Below are positions 1 through 9,125 of a stretch of DNA of 12,969 nt, one piece after another. The notes beneath the pieces were generated by a model. It did no database searches. It saw only the letters and a program-made list of their open reading frames with translations, and had not been told where the DNA came from. The stretch is from assembly GCA_017472105.1 (NCBI GenBank), contig JAFUQY010000082.1, positions 1 through 12,969 of the forward strand, read 5' to 3'. Source of the DNA: Clostridia bacterium. GTDB taxonomy: Bacteria > Bacillota_A > Clostridia > Oscillospirales > CAG-272. Numbering within the stretch: position 1 is the first letter of the stretch; each line of letters begins with the position of its first letter. The translations under genes were made by a program, and so were the position numbers.

Positions 1-1
1 C

Positions 2-541
2 ACCTACAAGTCCTTTGACACCGAAGGCCTCGTGGTTTACTGCTCCTCCTTCTCCAAGATTCTCTCCGCCGGCATGCGTGTCGGTTTCGTCTGCGGTCCC
101 CGTGATCTGATCCAGAAGATGGTCGTTGCAAAGCAGGTGGAGGACGTTCACACCAACCAGTTCTTCCAGATGCTCTGCCACCGCTACATGACCGAATGCG
201 ACCTTGACGCACACATCGCAAAGATCCGCGCGCTCTACAAGTCCAAGTGTGACCTGATGCTGTCCGAGCTTGACAAGCATATGCCCAAGTGCGTGAAGTA
301 CACCCGTCCCGAAGGCGGTCTGTTCCTGTGGTGCACTCTGCCCGACGGTGCTGACTCCGCTCCCTTCATCAAGCGTGCGCTCGAGCAGAAGGTTGCAGTC
401 GTTCCCGGAACCGCGTTCAACTGCGACACCGAAGCGAAGTCCGACTCCTTCCGCCTCAACTACTCCATGCCCTCCGACGAAGACATTGTCCGCGGCATCA
501 GAATTCTCTCCGATCTGGCAAGAGAAATGTACGGCGAATAA
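2..541 (+). CDS. PLP-dependent aminotransferase, class I/II fold (3' part only)
   Basis: The open frame enters from the left edge, so the N-terminal half is missing; the GTG at 32 is an internal valine, not a start. About 179 residues remain. They carry the Schiff-base lysine in an SSFSK motif (codon 56-58), followed by the phosphate-contacting arginine in AGMRVGF, and near the end an FRLNYS motif whose arginine normally binds the substrate carboxylate. This is the C-terminal half of a fold-type I aminotransferase, close in style to the 2-aminoadipate/aromatic (LysN, MocR-like) group, which transfers amino groups between amino acids and 2-oxo acids in the cytoplasm. The substrate cannot be fixed from this piece. 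The gene ends 105 nt before ppa and no terminator is visible between them, so read-through is possible. Confidence 0.85.
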   Translation, partial: TYKSFDTEGLVVYCSSFSKILSAGMRVGFVCGPRDLIQKMVVAKQVEDVHTNQFFQMLCHRYMTECDLDAHIAKIRALYKSKCDLMLSELDKHMPKCVKYTRPEGGLFLWCTLPDGADSAPFIKRALEQKVAVVPGTAFNCDTEAKSDSFRLNYSMPSDEDIVRGIRILSDLAREMYGE

Positions 542-588
542 TTCCCGGCTGTACGCAAAGAACTGTACTTTATCTTATGAAAGGACCG

Positions 589-637
589 GGCACCATAGCA
601 ACGGCTTCGGCGATACTGTATGCGAAGACCGGGTGCC
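589..637 (+). promoter_or_regulatory. Leader hairpin between a Shine-Dalgarno-like site and the ppa start
   Basis: The 105-nt gap before ppa folds into one long hairpin. GGCACC (589-594) pairs with GGTGCC (632-637), CGG (602-604) with CCG (629-631), and CTTCG (605-609) with CGAAG (623-627). A 7-nt bulge sits on the left, one bulged A on the right, and the loop is 13 nt. No T-run follows, so it is not an intrinsic terminator. There is no ribosome binding site close to the ATG at 647. The only good candidate, AAGGA at 581-585, lies just before the hairpin and would come within about 12 nt of the ATG if the hairpin folds. The pairing is read from the sequence; the function is inference. Confidence 0.4.
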
Positions 638-646
638 GCACTGCTG

Positions 647-2543
<1,897 letters not shown>

Positions 2544-2544
<1 letters not shown>

Positions 2545-3152
2545 TGAAAACGGAACTCTCCTGCCGGGAGCACTACGACGCCCTCATCGACGAGAACAAC
2601 GATCCCGTGCACGATCCGGCTCCTCTGCGGGACTACATGGACAAATGGGACGGGCAGACGTTCCTCGATGCACTTTCGCTGACAGGCTCTGAATCGGTTC
2701 TAGAAATCGGTGTCGGGACGGGTCGGCTTGCCTTGAAAATCGCGCCTTTGTGCGGACACTTCACCGGGATCGATCTCTCGGAGAAAACCGCAGAGCGCGC
2801 ACGTGAAAATCTCGCCGGGCATCCGAATGTGACCGTCCTCACCGGGGATTTCACGGAATACGGCTTTGTCGGCACGTTTGACGTGATCTGCTCCTCCCTC
2901 ACCTTCATGCATATTGAAGACAAGCAGCAGGCCGTATCGAAAGCCGCTTCCCTTCTCTCACCCGGCGGTCGTCTGGTCATCTCGATTGACAAAAATCCGG
3001 CGGACGTGATCGACTGCGGCACGCGGCTGGTGAAAATCCATCCCGACTCCCCGGAAAACATATCCCTCTCCATGAAAAACGCCGGTCTGACGGTTGTCTC
3101 CGTGACCGGAACGGAATTTGCGCATATCCTATCGGCAATCAAAGATAACTGA
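2544..3152 (+). CDS. Class I SAM-dependent methyltransferase, substrate unknown
   Basis: A 202-residue Rossmann-fold methyltransferase, probably cytoplasmic. Motif I is LEIGVGTGR at 53-61 (the SAM glycine loop). The acidic residue ending strand 2 is in GIDLS near 75-79. Motif IV is FDVICSSLTFMHI at about 112-124, and the post-motif LLSPGGRLVIS lies at 137-147. This is the pattern of the Methyltransf_11/25 group, which mostly acts on small molecules. No substrate-specific domain is added, so the substrate cannot be named. The start codon overlaps the obg stop (TGATG) and no separate ribosome binding site is visible, which points to coupled translation. Its codon use looks similar to that of its neighbours. 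Confidence 0.85.
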
Positions 3153-3165
3153 ACGAGGTGAAATC

Positions 3166-3876
3166 ATGCTTACCGAACTGAAAAAACAGGTTTACGAAGC
3201 CAATATGGCAATCCAGCGCAACAAGCTGGCAATCTTCACTTGGGGCAACGTCTCCGGCATCGACCGTTCCACCGGTCTTGTCGTCATCAAGCCGAGCGGC
3301 GTGGAATACGATGCCCTCTCTCCCATTGATCTGCCCGTAATCGATGTGGCAACCGGACGCGTGGTCGAAGGGGACCTCAATCCGTCCTCCGATACCCCCA
3401 CGCATCTGGAAATCTACCGTCGTTTCAAGGATGTCGGCGGCGTGACCCATACCCACTCCGAATGGGCGACCGTTTTCGCACAGGCAGGCCGAGACATCAA
3501 TCCCTACGGCACCACCCACGCGGACTATTTCGGCGGACCCATTCCCTGCACCCGCCCGATGACTGAAGCAGAAATCATGGGTCAGTACGAACTGGAAACC
3601 GGACGCGTGATCTGCGAAACCTTCGAAAAGCTGAACATGGATCCCATGCATATCCCCGCGGTTCTCGTTCACAGCCACGGTCCCTTCACATGGGGCAAGG
3701 ATGCGATGAAGTCCGTGGAAACCGCAATCACCCTTGACTACGTGGCGCGTCTGGCGTACTACACCGAACGTCTCGCCGATACCCCCGTCAAGTCCAACAT
3801 GGACAATGTCCTGCTGCACAAGCATTTCGACCGCAAGCACGGCAAGAACGCCTACTACGGTCAGAAGAAAAAATGA
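3166..3876 (+). CDS. araD: L-ribulose-5-phosphate 4-epimerase
   Basis: Class II aldolase-fold, zinc-dependent enzyme that converts L-ribulose 5-phosphate to D-xylulose 5-phosphate, the last step of L-arabinose entry into the pentose phosphate pathway. The start is the ATG at 3166, with GAGGTG 5 nt upstream, giving 236 residues; an ATG at 3118 lies inside the preceding gene and is unlikely. The zinc ligands fall at the E. coli positions: H95 and H97 in THTHSEW and H171 in HSHGPF. D76, D120 in HADYFGG and the C-terminal AYYGQ tyrosines match active-site residues. The length fits the family (E. coli 231). No araA or araB is nearby, so it may also serve ascorbate/gulonate-type pathways (UlaF/SgbE-like); sequence motifs alone do not separate these. 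Confidence 0.9.
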   Translation: MLTELKKQVYEANMAIQRNKLAIFTWGNVSGIDRSTGLVVIKPSGVEYDALSPIDLPVIDVATGRVVEGDLNPSSDTPTHLEIYRRFKDVGGVTHTHSEWATVFAQAGRDINPYGTTHADYFGGPIPCTRPMTEAEIMGQYELETGRVICETFEKLNMDPMHIPAVLVHSHGPFTWGKDAMKSVETAITLDYVARLAYYTERLADTPVKSNMDNVLLHKHFDRKHGKNAYYGQKKK

Positions 3877-4991
3877 GTGTACTGACGGATTATTCCCGCT
3901 CGATTGATTTTCTGCTCGAGAACGGCGGCGATCTTCTGAAATTCCGGCTGCATCACGACATTCTCCGTGACCTGACGCCGGACGAAGAATCCGCATGGCT
4001 GGAGCGGATCATGGCGGAGTCGGATTATCAGACCCTTCTGACCCACGTGCATCCCACCGGGTACATCGGCAAGGGCGCGCATTCGTGGGACAAATTCAAG
4101 GATTCCTACCTTGACGACGGTGAAGCTGCCGCACGGTTTCTCGAAGCTCTGCGGATTCCGCGTGACAATCCGGTTGTCGTGAATTTCGTGAAGGCTCTGC
4201 GTGACGACGCGGTTCTGGAAGAGGAATTTTCCTACTACAACCCGGAAAAGGCGCGTTTCCGAGACCGTAATATCGGACTCAACAGCGGCTCATCGCTCGG
4301 GATTCTGCTCTACACGATGCAGGCGCTTCTCGGATACGGCGATGACGACGAAGTAAAGCCGTTCGTTGACTGCTCGTACCGCGCGTTCACGAGTCTGCTC
4401 GGCATTTCCTCCGTGGATGAGATCACCGACTTCAACCCGAATCTCAAGCGGAAGTACAATTATCCGACGATCACACCCGATACATACTTCCCATGCCAGT
4501 ACCATCTGGAAACCCTCGCCCGCACGACGACATGGCGCACACCGGAATCCGTGGAGACGCTGGCTGAGGCGATCAATCACCATGCAGCGGTCACAAAGGA
4601 CTGCAAAGGATTCGCCGTGAAGATGAACGGCAAGCAGGTCGGACCCGGATGGGCATTCATGTCCCCGTTTTCACCCGTACTGCCGCACAGTCAGGCTCCG
4701 AATCAGCGCAGAACCCTGACCAATCTCGCACGGTGCGTCGGGGATCGGGCGGATGTGGTGAAGAAATCTGCGGAAATGCTCGCACAAACCATGGCAGAAG
4801 ACGGCGTGTTCCGCGTGGAATTTGAGTCGGCGTATCAGAAGAAGGGGTTCAAGTCCAATCTCAGACTCGGGCATCCCTACGCGGAAATCGGTCTGGAGCG
4901 GAATTACCGGAAGGACACCGCCATCTGGTGCGACCTCACGTTCTGGGCAGTGGAGTTCCTTTATTATATGGAAGAAAACAGCTCTCACTGA
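3873..4991 (+). CDS. Uncharacterised helical protein, translationally coupled to araD
   Basis: I do not recognise this 372-residue protein with confidence. Its start overlaps the araD stop by four bases (ATGA), so it is almost certainly made together with the epimerase. It has no signal peptide and no membrane segment, so it is probably cytoplasmic. Conserved-looking patches are GKGAHSWDKFKD at 66-77, RNIGLNSGSSLG at 132-143, TYFPCQYHLETLA at 204-216 and FKSNLRLGHPYAEIGLERN at 326-344. The spacing of helices and aromatic residues suggests an all-alpha toroid such as the terpene-cyclase or prenyltransferase fold, as seen in several clostridial hypothetical families, but this is a guess. The terminator at 5001-5044 follows directly. 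The codon pattern matches the neighbours, so it looks like a real resident gene. Confidence 0.8.
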   Translation: MSVLTDYSRSIDFLLENGGDLLKFRLHHDILRDLTPDEESAWLERIMAESDYQTLLTHVHPTGYIGKGAHSWDKFKDSYLDDGEAAARFLEALRIPRDNPVVVNFVKALRDDAVLEEEFSYYNPEKARFRDRNIGLNSGSSLGILLYTMQALLGYGDDDEVKPFVDCSYRAFTSLLGISSVDEITDFNPNLKRKYNYPTITPDTYFPCQYHLETLARTTTWRTPESVETLAEAINHHAAVTKDCKGFAVKMNGKQVGPGWAFMSPFSPVLPHSQAPNQRRTLTNLARCVGDRADVVKKSAEMLAQTMAEDGVFRVEFESAYQKKGFKSNLRLGHPYAEIGLERNYRKDTAIWCDLTFWAVEFLYYMEENSSH

Positions 4992-5000
4992 ATACAACAA

Positions 5001-5044
5001 AACGGATGACCCGTCATTTCTGACAAAGTCATCCGTTCTTTTTT
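5001..5044 (+). terminator. Strong intrinsic terminator between convergent operons
   Basis: AACGGATGAC (5001-5010) pairs perfectly with GTCATCCGTT (5028-5037). A second 4-bp stem (GTCA 5013-5016 with TGAC 5021-5024) closes a TTTC tetraloop inside it. Six T follow at 5039-5044. It ends the plus-strand operon. Read from the other strand the same stem is followed by a T-rich tract (from the CAACAAAA before it), so it probably also stops transcription coming from the heparinase-family gene. Confidence 0.9.
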
Positions 5045-5049
5045 GTTGA

Positions 5050-6870
5050 TTACGCTGTGAGTGTGAAGGTGAACGTCTTTTCCGTAAACTGCTCCGACGC
5101 CAGACGCACCCGGACGAGGTGATCCGTGCTCCATTCGCGGCTCAGTTTGTCCTCAAGCGGTACATCATCCGTCTCAGCGGTCAGCGCGGGATCGTACACC
5201 GTGACGGTTCCTGCGATTCTCAGCGTATTGCCGTCAAATTCCGGCATTGCGGCGCACATCAGGGTGAATTCAACCGATCCGGATTCCGCATAACGGATGC
5301 TGTCCTCGATCACGGCACCGGTATCCGTGAGATATACCCGGCGGATATACGACTGCACACCGGACTCTGCGGGATACGCATGCTTCAGCTCCATCTCGAT
5401 CACGCCGTTCTCCGCCGAGAGAATCTCCGCGTGGTACTGCCGACCGGGCTTCTGCTCACAGCCGTTCAGCGCAGGCAGATTGTGGTACAGCGACCGCATC
5501 GTCCAGAGCGTGTAGCGTTTTGACGAGAACGTGTCCTTGCAGTAGGTTTCCACACCCGCGTCAAGGAAGACCGGCTCACCGTTCCTGAACAGCACGAACG
5601 AACCCACGTCGTTGTGGTTGTGGCTTTCGCCGTTGTGTCCGCCTTTGACGGCAAGTGCCAGTCCGGTTTTCGCGTTCTTCGTAATCATGACGCCGAGACC
5701 GGGGTAGAAAATCTCGTCCTTCCCTTCCGCATTCACATCGGCAGGCTCGGGTTCGCACGAATTGAGAATAGCGCGGTAGGGCGTGCTGCCATGGCTCCAT
5801 GTGCTGGAATTGCGGTCGTTGTAGCTCCGGCGCGCGTAGGCAGTCAGCTTGTCGGATCCGCATGTCCGTCCAGCTCTTGCAAGAAGTGCCATGTCGGGTG
5901 TGAGAAGATGCCCCGCATCCGCGAAGTTGACAAACACCCGTCCGCCGAGGTTGAAGTCCACGATGTATTCGCACATTTTCGCGACAAACGGATCGTGATA
6001 CAGCCCCAGCGCACCGCCGGTCATGTCGGAGAGAATCTCCATCGAGTCGAAGTAGGACGCGCCCGCAACACCCCAGTAGCCGGGACCTTCGTCGCATCCG
6101 GCATCCGAGGGATAGGTCGACGTGAACCGGTCAAGGAGAAGCACGGAGCGCTCGACGGCAAGCTCGCGTTTTGCGTCGTCCGATTCGCACAGCATCACCG
6201 CCAGCATCACGTTCGACACAATCCACGGCGTCCAGTTGTTCAGCGTCTGACCGTCGTCTCCCATCCACCAGTTCGCCTCGCCGCGCACGTCGTAGTACAC
6301 GTGGAAAATCCGGTTTTTCAGCATATCGAGAATCCGGCGGCGGATCACGGGTGTGACTTCATCCAGAATCGCCCCGCCGAGATACCACACCAGTGCCAGC
6401 ATACCGCCCGTTGCCGCCGCGAAAAGATCGCAGTTGCGCACATCGTCCTCCGGCGTCTGATTGAACTGATCGGGCAGGCAGTTGATCGGATTCCCGTGGC
6501 ACGGCTTGTTGTGCGCCGGAATGACCCACGTGGATTCCTCGAGAATCGCCCAGATGTAGTCGACGAGGGTGTCTGTGAAGCGGCCTTTTCGCTCCGTCAG
6601 CTCCGCCATCAGCAGATTCATCATCCCTTCCCGGCGTTTGAAGTACAGTGCCTCATACCGGGAGCGGTTGCCGTTTCGGTAGTATTCCATGTACACGCTC
6701 GCGGGACACTGCGGTACGGGTTCGCCGAGGAATTTTTCCGCCCGCGGGATGACATAGGGGAAATTTATATTACCTTTATCAAAGGATGTTCCGGCGAAAG
6801 GCTTGAACTCCGCGAACGGGATCAGCTTTCCTTTTGCCGAGAGGTTATTCTGTTCGTACAGCTTCGGCAT
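5050..6870 (-). CDS. Heparinase II/III-family protein (putative intracellular polysaccharide lyase)
   Basis: A 606-residue protein of the heparinase II/III superfamily, whose members cleave uronic-acid polysaccharides by beta-elimination. The N-terminal part (about 60-370) is the helical toroid, with DNCDLF-like NCDLFAAATGG at 146-156, NNW at 211-213 and DEGPGYWG at 260-267. The C-terminal beta-sandwich starts near 385 and carries the family hallmark SHNHNDVGSF at 416-425, followed by GEPVFLDAG. N211/N212, Y265 and H417 are the likely catalytic residues by analogy with family lyases. The start is the ATG at 6870: AAGGAGGA lies 6 nt upstream, whereas the longer frame from 6912 would begin inside the preceding gene. 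There is no signal peptide, so it acts on imported oligosaccharides, unlike secreted relatives. It follows the alpha-galactosidase by 16 nt. The true substrate is unknown. Confidence 0.85.
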   Translation of the reverse strand: MPKLYEQNNLSAKGKLIPFAEFKPFAGTSFDKGNINFPYVIPRAEKFLGEPVPQCPASVYMEYYRNGNRSRYEALYFKRREGMMNLLMAELTERKGRFTDTLVDYIWAILEESTWVIPAHNKPCHGNPINCLPDQFNQTPEDDVRNCDLFAAATGGMLALVWYLGGAILDEVTPVIRRRILDMLKNRIFHVYYDVRGEANWWMGDDGQTLNNWTPWIVSNVMLAVMLCESDDAKRELAVERSVLLLDRFTSTYPSDAGCDEGPGYWGVAGASYFDSMEILSDMTGGALGLYHDPFVAKMCEYIVDFNLGGRVFVNFADAGHLLTPDMALLARAGRTCGSDKLTAYARRSYNDRNSSTWSHGSTPYRAILNSCEPEPADVNAEGKDEIFYPGLGVMITKNAKTGLALAVKGGHNGESHNHNDVGSFVLFRNGEPVFLDAGVETYCKDTFSSKRYTLWTMRSLYHNLPALNGCEQKPGRQYHAEILSAENGVIEMELKHAYPAESGVQSYIRRVYLTDTGAVIEDSIRYAESGSVEFTLMCAAMPEFDGNTLRIAGTVTVYDPALTAETDDVPLEDKLSREWSTDHLVRVRLASEQFTEKTFTFTLTA

Positions 6871-6886
6871 GACCGTTCCTCCTTGA

Positions 6887-8857
6887 TTATATCGTTTTGT
6901 AGAACAGCACAACGCCGGTTCTCACGGGCAGCGGATATGCAAAGCCGGCTTTCAGCTCGTCCGCGGTCTTTGTAAAGGTCGCACCGGTGGTGGAATCGGT
7001 GAATTCGTAAACGGCACCGTCGGTCACCGCGGGATATACCGTGAACGTGTCGTCTGCGGCTTCGCGGTTGCGGATGAACTGGATGAAGCCTTCGCCGTCG
7101 TCGTCAAACTGCACCGCATACCAGTCGGCGGGATTCTTGCGGCATTCGCTCAGCGGGTAGTAGTCGCCGGCAAGTGTGTATTCCGCAGCCTTCCGCCATA
7201 CCTTTTCCCAGCGGATTGTGCGTGCATACTGATCGTCGGGTGCGTTGTACCAGGTCATGTAGGTCACCGCGGGAACCATCGCGCACTGGAAGGAGAAGTC
7301 GTCGTTTTCCACCCACTGCTGACCGAGATTCTTTTCGACAAATTCTCTGTCCCAGGACATGTTGTGCGAACGGAAATACGGAATCCACTCGTGCAGCTCA
7401 CGGAACTGCTTCTGCTTGATGACATGCTCACCGTAGCCGACGTCCGTATAGTGGAGCGGTACCGAGCGGCGCATGGTTTCGAGGTCGTTTCGCCGTCCGC
7501 CGGATGCACAGGAGTCGCACCACAGACCGGGATTGCGTTCCATGAGGGTGTCCCAGTAGCGTAGGTAGCCCTGTACGTGCAGGTTTTCGATCGCACCGAT
7601 CCGGTCTTCCGCTTCCGCCTTGAGCCAGCACGGCTTGGGGTCGAAGTTGAAGTCCTGACGGTACACGCGGATTCTGCCCTGCTTGATGATGGAATCCACC
7701 CGATCGATCAGCCAGTCGCAGGCCTCTTTGTTTCCGAGGTTCAGAAGGTGATTGCCGCTTCTGTCATCCCGGGAGCAGAGGAGCCAGTCGTAATGCTCGT
7801 TGTACAGCTCGGTTCCGGGCACAACTCTCTCCGGCTCGAACCACACGAGAAGACGGGTGCCGCCCTTGTCGCATTCCTCACCGATGGGACCGAATCCGTT
7901 CGGGAGACGATCCGGGTCGGGCTTCCATGTACCGGTGAGCGGCCAGTTGTAGTCACACTTGTACCAGCCCGCGTCGATCCACCAGATGTCGGGATTGAGA
8001 CCACGTTCCCGGTATTCTCTCAGACCGCCGACCTGATTTTCTTCCGTTGCCGCGGTGTGTTCCGGCTTTCCTTCGCATCCCCAGTGATGCAGGCACATCG
8101 CCGGTGCAATCGGTTTGCCGAATTCGCGGGGCAGGATGTGATCCATGTACCAGCGTCTCCAGAGGTTCATGCTGCGGGTTTCGTCCCCTTCGGAGATCAT
8201 CATCGTCAGCATCGGCGTGCGCATGGTTTCACCGGGGTGAATTTTCATATTGCAGCGCATCTGACCGCAGGTGTAGTTCACGCCGTCCGCGCATCTTTCC
8301 GCTCTTGCCTTCCACATGTGAGGCCAGCCGACCGCCGCACGCACAATGAAGCCGTCAAAATCCAGCCGCATATACGGGAACGCGCCGTTGCAGGAGGTAC
8401 CGTCGTTCGGGTGGATTTCCATGGGCTCGCTGAGTTCGTCCGTCCACCATTCGTAGCCGCTGTCGTTGCAGTTGTCGCCGTTGCCGTGGACGAATGCCTT
8501 GAAATTACCAGGAATCACGCCGCCGAGCATCACATCAGAGAGGATTCCGGTGTCAGCTTCGCCGTCGTTCGTGAAGTATGCGACCCATTCGGATACGGGA
8601 TAGTCGCGGTATTCGTTGTGGATCACGGTGACGGTCAGTCCGCAGGTGATGCAGTGTCCGGTGTAGGTGTGCCGGGTCAGATTGGCGTCGACGATTTCGC
8701 GGGTGTACTTCCGCTGCATTTTTGCGGGAATGCCCTTCATCTCGCGGCCGTCCAGCTTCCATGTCAGGGGGATCGCTTCAAATTTCGCGTCGGTGTCGGT
8801 GTGGGTGAAAATTTTCCCCATCAAGCACATATCCGCGCGTTTCGTTGCAGTTTTCAT
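6887..8857 (-). CDS. Alpha-galactosidase-like glycoside hydrolase, GH36 type
   Basis: A 656-residue retaining glycosidase of the clan GH-D (GH36) type. An N-terminal beta-sandwich (about 1-245) precedes a TIM barrel (about 250-560) and a small C-terminal beta domain. Barrel landmarks are WWIDAGWY at 292-299, RLLVWFEPERV at 335-345, the likely nucleophile D402 in YRQDFNF, and the likely acid/base D458 in CASGGRRND, the equivalent of the CxxGGxRxD signature. The nucleophile motif RQDFN differs from the KWDxN of classical melibiases such as RafA, so another alpha-galactoside-like linkage is possible. AAGGAG lies 8 nt before the ATG at 8857, which fixes the start. There is no signal peptide, so it is cytoplasmic. 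It is in line with the heparinase-family gene, suggesting they act in turn on one branched glycan. Confidence 0.9.
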   Translation of the reverse strand: MKTATKRADMCLMGKIFTHTDTDAKFEAIPLTWKLDGREMKGIPAKMQRKYTREIVDANLTRHTYTGHCITCGLTVTVIHNEYRDYPVSEWVAYFTNDGEADTGILSDVMLGGVIPGNFKAFVHGNGDNCNDSGYEWWTDELSEPMEIHPNDGTSCNGAFPYMRLDFDGFIVRAAVGWPHMWKARAERCADGVNYTCGQMRCNMKIHPGETMRTPMLTMMISEGDETRSMNLWRRWYMDHILPREFGKPIAPAMCLHHWGCEGKPEHTAATEENQVGGLREYRERGLNPDIWWIDAGWYKCDYNWPLTGTWKPDPDRLPNGFGPIGEECDKGGTRLLVWFEPERVVPGTELYNEHYDWLLCSRDDRSGNHLLNLGNKEACDWLIDRVDSIIKQGRIRVYRQDFNFDPKPCWLKAEAEDRIGAIENLHVQGYLRYWDTLMERNPGLWCDSCASGGRRNDLETMRRSVPLHYTDVGYGEHVIKQKQFRELHEWIPYFRSHNMSWDREFVEKNLGQQWVENDDFSFQCAMVPAVTYMTWYNAPDDQYARTIRWEKVWRKAAEYTLAGDYYPLSECRKNPADWYAVQFDDDGEGFIQFIRNREAADDTFTVYPAVTDGAVYEFTDSTTGATFTKTADELKAGFAYPLPVRTGVVLFYKTI

Positions 8858-8888
8858 ATGTCAGTCTCCTTTGCAGGAATAAAGTTCG

Positions 8889-9089
8889 TTATGCCAGAAG
8901 CTCGAGTGCTCTCTTGTACAGCGGATCGAATTCGCAGCCGCAGGAGCCGCACTGTTCATCCGCAGTCTTGATTGCACGGATCAGCTCATCCTTGTTGCTC
9001 TTGCCGTCCAGCCAGTCCTTCGACGGTTTGTCGATCAGATCCCAGCCGCAGGACGCGAATTTTTCGAGGATTTCACGAAGTTCGGTCAT
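8889..9089 (-). CDS. Small Cys-rich conserved-looking protein, 66 residues
   Basis: A 66-residue acidic, mainly helical protein with an AAGGAG site 8 nt before its ATG, so it is very likely translated. It has a WDLIDKPSKDWLDG segment at 16-29, a KDELIRAIKTADEQ helix at 33-46 and a CGSCGCEFDPLYKRAL ending. The three close cysteines (C47, C50, C52, CxxCxC) and C14 could bind a metal or form disulfides. There is no signal peptide or membrane segment. It lies 36 nt after recG and 31 nt before the alpha-galactosidase, all on the same strand. I believe similar short proteins occur in Clostridia, but I know of no function and assign none. Confidence 0.75.
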   Translation of the reverse strand: MTELREILEKFASCGWDLIDKPSKDWLDGKSNKDELIRAIKTADEQCGSCGCEFDPLYKRALELLA

Positions 9090-9125
9090 GGTTGTTGCTC
9101 CTTTATAAATAATTAATGTAGATTT

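Noticed and set aside
620..646. Upstream ATG extending ppa by nine residues
   Set aside because: The ATG sits in the loop of the predicted hairpin, and the added residues are not typical of the family, whose clostridial members begin at MNIWHD.
6871..6912. Upstream start extending the heparinase-family protein by 14 residues
   Set aside because: It overlaps the end of the alpha-galactosidase gene, and the AAGGAGGA site at 6877-6884 clearly serves the ATG at 6870.
7577..8971. 464-codon plus-strand ORF opposite the alpha-galactosidase, and a 453-codon one (5614-6975) opposite the heparinase-family gene
   Set aside because: Both are antisense shadows of genes with catalytic motifs. Their products look like low-complexity Arg/Val/His-rich sequence without known motifs or start signals.
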